Assembly: GCA_946800325.1 (NCBI GenBank)
Contig: OX326957.1
Location: 63,679,570-63,743,569 of the forward strand
Length of the DNA stretch: 64,000 nucleotides
Source: Luzula sylvatica
Lineage: Eukaryota > Streptophyta > Magnoliopsida > Poales > Juncaceae
Direction: 5' to 3'
The notes below the pieces were generated by a model, which was given only the letters and a program-made list of their open reading frames with translations, did not search any database and was not told the origin of the DNA. A program made the position numbers and the translations under genes. Below, one piece after another: positions 60,842 through 64,000 of this stretch. The number at the start of each line of letters is the position of its first letter. The stretch's first letter is position 1.

Positions 60842-61535
60842 TTTGGCCCGTGCGACATTTGACATTGATGAATTTTCCTATGCCAAAGTTTCGTGACAAG
60901 CCGGCGCAATGCTCTTTCCATGCTTTCGCGGTGATTTTCGACTGTTTCCTCACTTGGTGAAAACCAATTCTCATTCACAAGACGACTGGCCTGAGCGGGT
61001 TTGCCAAGTCCTTTTTTGGATGCGCGAGAAATTCTTCGAAAGGGCTATCTTGCATCCATAGTTTTGATTCCATCCCCCGCTTTCTTCAGAATCGGACCGG
61101 GTTATTATTGGCTTTTCCTTTGGCAAAGAAAGACATTCTTATTTCTATAAGCCTAACGTGCATATCCTCATGCCCTTCCGCCGTAGCGGCCACACTAGTT
61201 TGCGGTGTCCCAGGAAGTAGATACATACAAGTTTGCATTTTTGTTTCACAACCTCGTCATACAACCATGTTCGATTTCCCCCCAACAATGTCACCACTAA
61301 TCCGGAATCATCCAATTGTGCGAGGAGTCTTTGTTATCTCTGTCGGAAACAATGATTTTGGAAGACCATGAAGACGGTAGATGTTAGAAAAGTAGAGCTG
61401 AACAGCTTTCACGGTGTCGGTGACCTTTTTGCAAGGTATAAAATGTACCATCTTGGATAATATGTCCACTACTACAAAGAGAAAGTCATTATCGCACTGT
61501 GTTCGGGTTAAGACGATCACGAAGTCCATATTGGT
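60842..61535 (-). pseudogene. Gypsy integrase fragment
   Basis: 61320-61529 encodes MDFVIVLTRTQCDNDFLFVV, SKMVHFIPCKKVTDTV and IYRLHGLPKS, the integrase core of Ty3/Gypsy elements. A frameshift precedes the expected SDRD block. Left of 61310 the sequence is GC-richer than its surroundings but I cannot align it to a domain. No LTRs are visible. Confidence 0.75.
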
Positions 61536-62289
61536 TATAATAGAATATAATACAATAAGAAATTAAATATTAAAATCATGAATTTCGTATCAAGAATACA
61601 AGAATTTCATATACATGATTTTAAAACATAACTAATAAAATAACTTAGATATATTCTCGTATACATGAATTATCAAATACATTTATATGTTATATTCATG
61701 TATTTCAAAATCCCTACTTCCATCAATTAGAAAAACGGAATGGAAATTCCTTCTAAAGCATTTGTCATACATGCCAATTTGTTGTTTTGTTTATTACTGT
61801 TCAATATATGTATAAATCTATGATTATTTTTTGAACTAAATATCAGGAAATAAGTGAAGCCATTTCATGTCGATAAAAGTTCCCTCTAGGTGTTTTCAGC
61901 AAATTATCCTGACTAAACATTTGTCAATTTATTCGAAAATATGTAAATAAATACCAAGCATCATTCATGTGCCAACAAAATTTAGCAACGTTTATTTCCT
62001 TTGTACTTTCTGTAAATCCCAATTATATTACTGTGTTAAATAAATATTCTGAAATTTAGGGGATATTTGTGGCATCAACAGTAAATTTAATTTTGAAACA
62101 TTATTTCAAATCACACAATTCCACTCGTAAATCATTTTTTGTCATACAGAGACTAAACTACTCGTATAGTACATATAAGGGGCAACGACGAGATCTTTCT
62201 TTGCCCAAATAAATCAGCAAATCGAATGTATAACCAATACAAAAACCTTGTGATTTTAAAAGAACAACCATTAATTATAATTATAATCT
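61536..62289. repeat. ZFWD 3' flank, source-like copy of 40860-41430
   Basis: It is the downstream flank of the intact ZFWD gene, collinear with the sequence after NRPD1. No gene is present. Confidence 0.7.
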
Positions 62290-64000
62290 TCATGGGGCCC
62301 ATTGCCAAACTTTAAGCTCTCCAGTACCGTCTCCAGTGAAAAATAATCCACCTGGTCCTAATTTCGTCACTCTCACTTCTTGCCTCGACAATATCTTCCC
62401 TCTCTCGTTAAACCTTAAGAACATAAAAAATAAATCAAATTATTTTCTCGCATTAATAAACATTAATGAATATTCCAATTTTATTTAATTTAATGAAGAA
62501 ATAAAATACTTACGACGGTAAATCATAAAGGCGCACACTACTATCATTTAACGAACAAAGCAATACTGGTTTCGATTGACCGTCCACAATCCCACTCAAT
62601 GCAATTACGCCCTTTAAAATACCAAAAAAAAAATAAAAAAATATTACAAAAAAAATAAAAAAATAATTTAATAAAGAAAATTGTATAGAATTAATTGATT
62701 CATTACATAATCTTCGGTGTGGGTGTAAGTGGATTCGAGCTGTCCAGCTTCATTGGTAACCCAAACCTACAAAACCAAAATTACAATTTAGTCCCTCAAA
62801 TTTTTCAACATTACACAAATTTAAATAAACGGACCTTGACGGTATTGTCCAACGAGCACGACAACAAAAACTGGTCCCAGCATAACAATGACATCACCGC
62901 ATTGGTATGCTCACTGAGCGTTTGTACACACAGCAGCGAATTGAGGTCCCACACCTAATAAAACAAATTAACTCATAAATAAAAACTCCAAGGACTAAAT
63001 TGCAAAAAAGTTATTAAATTAATAATTACTTTAATGCTTCTATCCATGGAGCCGGAATATAGTCTGGATCCTTTAACGACTAAGGAAACGACGGCGAGTT
63101 CGTGTCCCTCGAAAACCGCAGCGGGTTCGAAGCAATTCGTCACTGCACTGAATCTCCATGCAAGTATTCTACCGTCCTGCAATTCATTATTCCTATCAAC
63201 ACAATTCTATCATCACGCAATTCTGTGAAATAAGAGACTTACTTGGGTACCGCAGAAGAGCATTTCTTTGCCGACTGCTAACGTGTACACCTGTCCCGTG
63301 GGCCCCGTTAACGTCATCTCTTGACTCGTTTGCGTGTTCCATACCTGTGTAAAATAGAAAATTAGCCATTAATACAGTATACTGAATTGATTAATGGAAT
63401 TGAATTGATTTAATTTAATCAATTTAATCAATTTAATTTAATTACCTTGATGGAATCGGGGATGCCAATGAATAACCAAGGGCCTTCGCTTATCATGCAG
63501 CCTACTTCACGTCCCATATTTATCGTCGCGGCACACTGAATATTTTTTAATTTTATTTGGTGTGATAATGTAATAAAATTGGAGTTTTGGAGGGCTAAAA
63601 TGAATATTTGTTCGGTTGATTCGATGGAATACCTGGCCGGTTTCACAATTCCATACTTTGATGGTTTCGTCCTTGCTTCCTGAATACAGCTTGTCTGATC
63701 CTGACGGTAATGCTATTCCAGTTATGACCTGAAAATTGAAATTTGAAAGGACGAATTTGAGTTAATTAAATTTGTTTTTGAAGAAAGAATGAGAATGGAT
63801 AAGAATTGAGAAGAAAGATTTAACCTTTTGGTGGCCTTGAAGAGGGGTGATGAGAGAGAAACCATCACCAATTGAATAGGTATGTGAATATCTACATCTA
63901 TCTCCAAAAGAGCAATTGCCATCAATGTGCTTGCACAATTTATCGATTTTGCTCGTAGTAGTAGTTGTTGACGAAGATCCGTTGAATCTCGAGGATGCTC
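62290..64000 (-). CDS. CCCH zinc finger/WD40 repeat protein (ZFWD type), 5' part off the window
   Basis: Nine visible exons (63825-64000, 63633-63728, 63446-63535, 63243-63344, 63030-63176, 62835-62954, 62707-62766, 62514-62611, 62290-62413) encode the last 336 residues. A CCCH finger, CKHIDGNCSFGDRCRYSH, has spacing C-X6-C-X5-C-X3-H, one residue shorter in the first gap than the usual X7. WD40 repeats follow, with GHQKVITGIALP, LYSGSKDETIKVW, FIGIPDSIKVW, FEGHELAVVSLVV, LYSGSMDRSIKVW and SCSLDNTVKVW. The C-terminus is GELKVWQWAP. Plant ZFWD proteins are RNA- or protein-binding scaffolds of poorly known role. The penultimate codon split (TC|G) and all phases fit. Its last exons were copied three times to the left. 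Confidence 0.9.

Noticed and set aside
60318..60974. Long Ile/Leu/Tyr-rich open frames resembling membrane proteins
   Set aside because: They arise from the (TATAA)n tract.
61108..61371. Plus-strand 87-codon frame with Cys/Ser-rich sequence
   Set aside because: It overlaps the Gypsy integrase remnant on the other strand and matches no family I know.

Overview
This is plant nuclear DNA, almost certainly from a eudicot. The evidence is GT-AG introns, very AT-rich intergenic sequence, TATA-box promoters with CT-rich leaders, a CBF/DREB1 gene, a Pol IV largest-subunit gene, and abundant Copia, Helitron and Mutator-type repeats. I cannot name the species. I recognised no rRNA, tRNA or CRISPR array by eye.

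Genes, left to right. (1) One internal exon of a taxilin-like coiled-coil protein on the minus strand at the left edge. It sits directly behind a 5'UTR-like leader that contains no ATG. (2) An intronless CBF/DREB1 AP2 transcription factor (4066-4656, +). (3) A plant-specific protein of unknown function in three exons (20437-23165, +). (4) A NUP50-like nucleoporin with a C-terminal Ran-binding domain in nine exons (26432-28566, +). It converges on (5), a two-exon gene for an uncharacterised, probably plastid protein (28723-29607, -). (6) NRPD1, the largest subunit of RNA polymerase IV, in 21 coding exons (33253-40764, +). (7) The C-terminal 336 residues of a CCCH zinc finger/WD40 (ZFWD) protein (62290-64000, -), cut by the right edge.

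Intergenic layout. 5-20 kb is gene-free. It holds two Mutator-type foldback elements with perfect 9-bp target duplications (2163-3634 and 18289-19169), Helitrons, four diverged copies of a local direct repeat, and a 1.4-kb solo LTR whose upstream half is packed with TTCGAA palindromes. 24.4-25.8 kb holds two adjacent Helitron copies. 40.8-62.3 kb is a serially duplicated block. The last exons and 3' flank of the ZFWD gene recur three times as decayed copies. These copies were split by an about 5.3-kb Copia deletion derivative (45063-50322) and a 6.1-kb degenerate Copia element (51020-57081), which itself carries a 1.17-kb solo LTR. The block also contains Helitrons and a Gypsy integrase fragment in TATAA-rich DNA.

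How the parts relate. The genes are ordinary, unlinked plant functions: cold response, nuclear pore, RNA-directed DNA methylation, plastid, and RNA or protein scaffold. The notable biology is structural. NRPD1 carries two independent in-frame tandem duplications that affect splicing: a whole duplicated exon, and a duplicated 3' splice site. Its 3' flank runs into antisense copies of a neighbouring gene. I found no convincing unknown multi-gene system. The best leads are the NRPD1 exon duplications, the foldback family with internal 22-bp palindromes, the palindrome-rich solo LTR, and the repeated pol-end modules in the Copia derivative.
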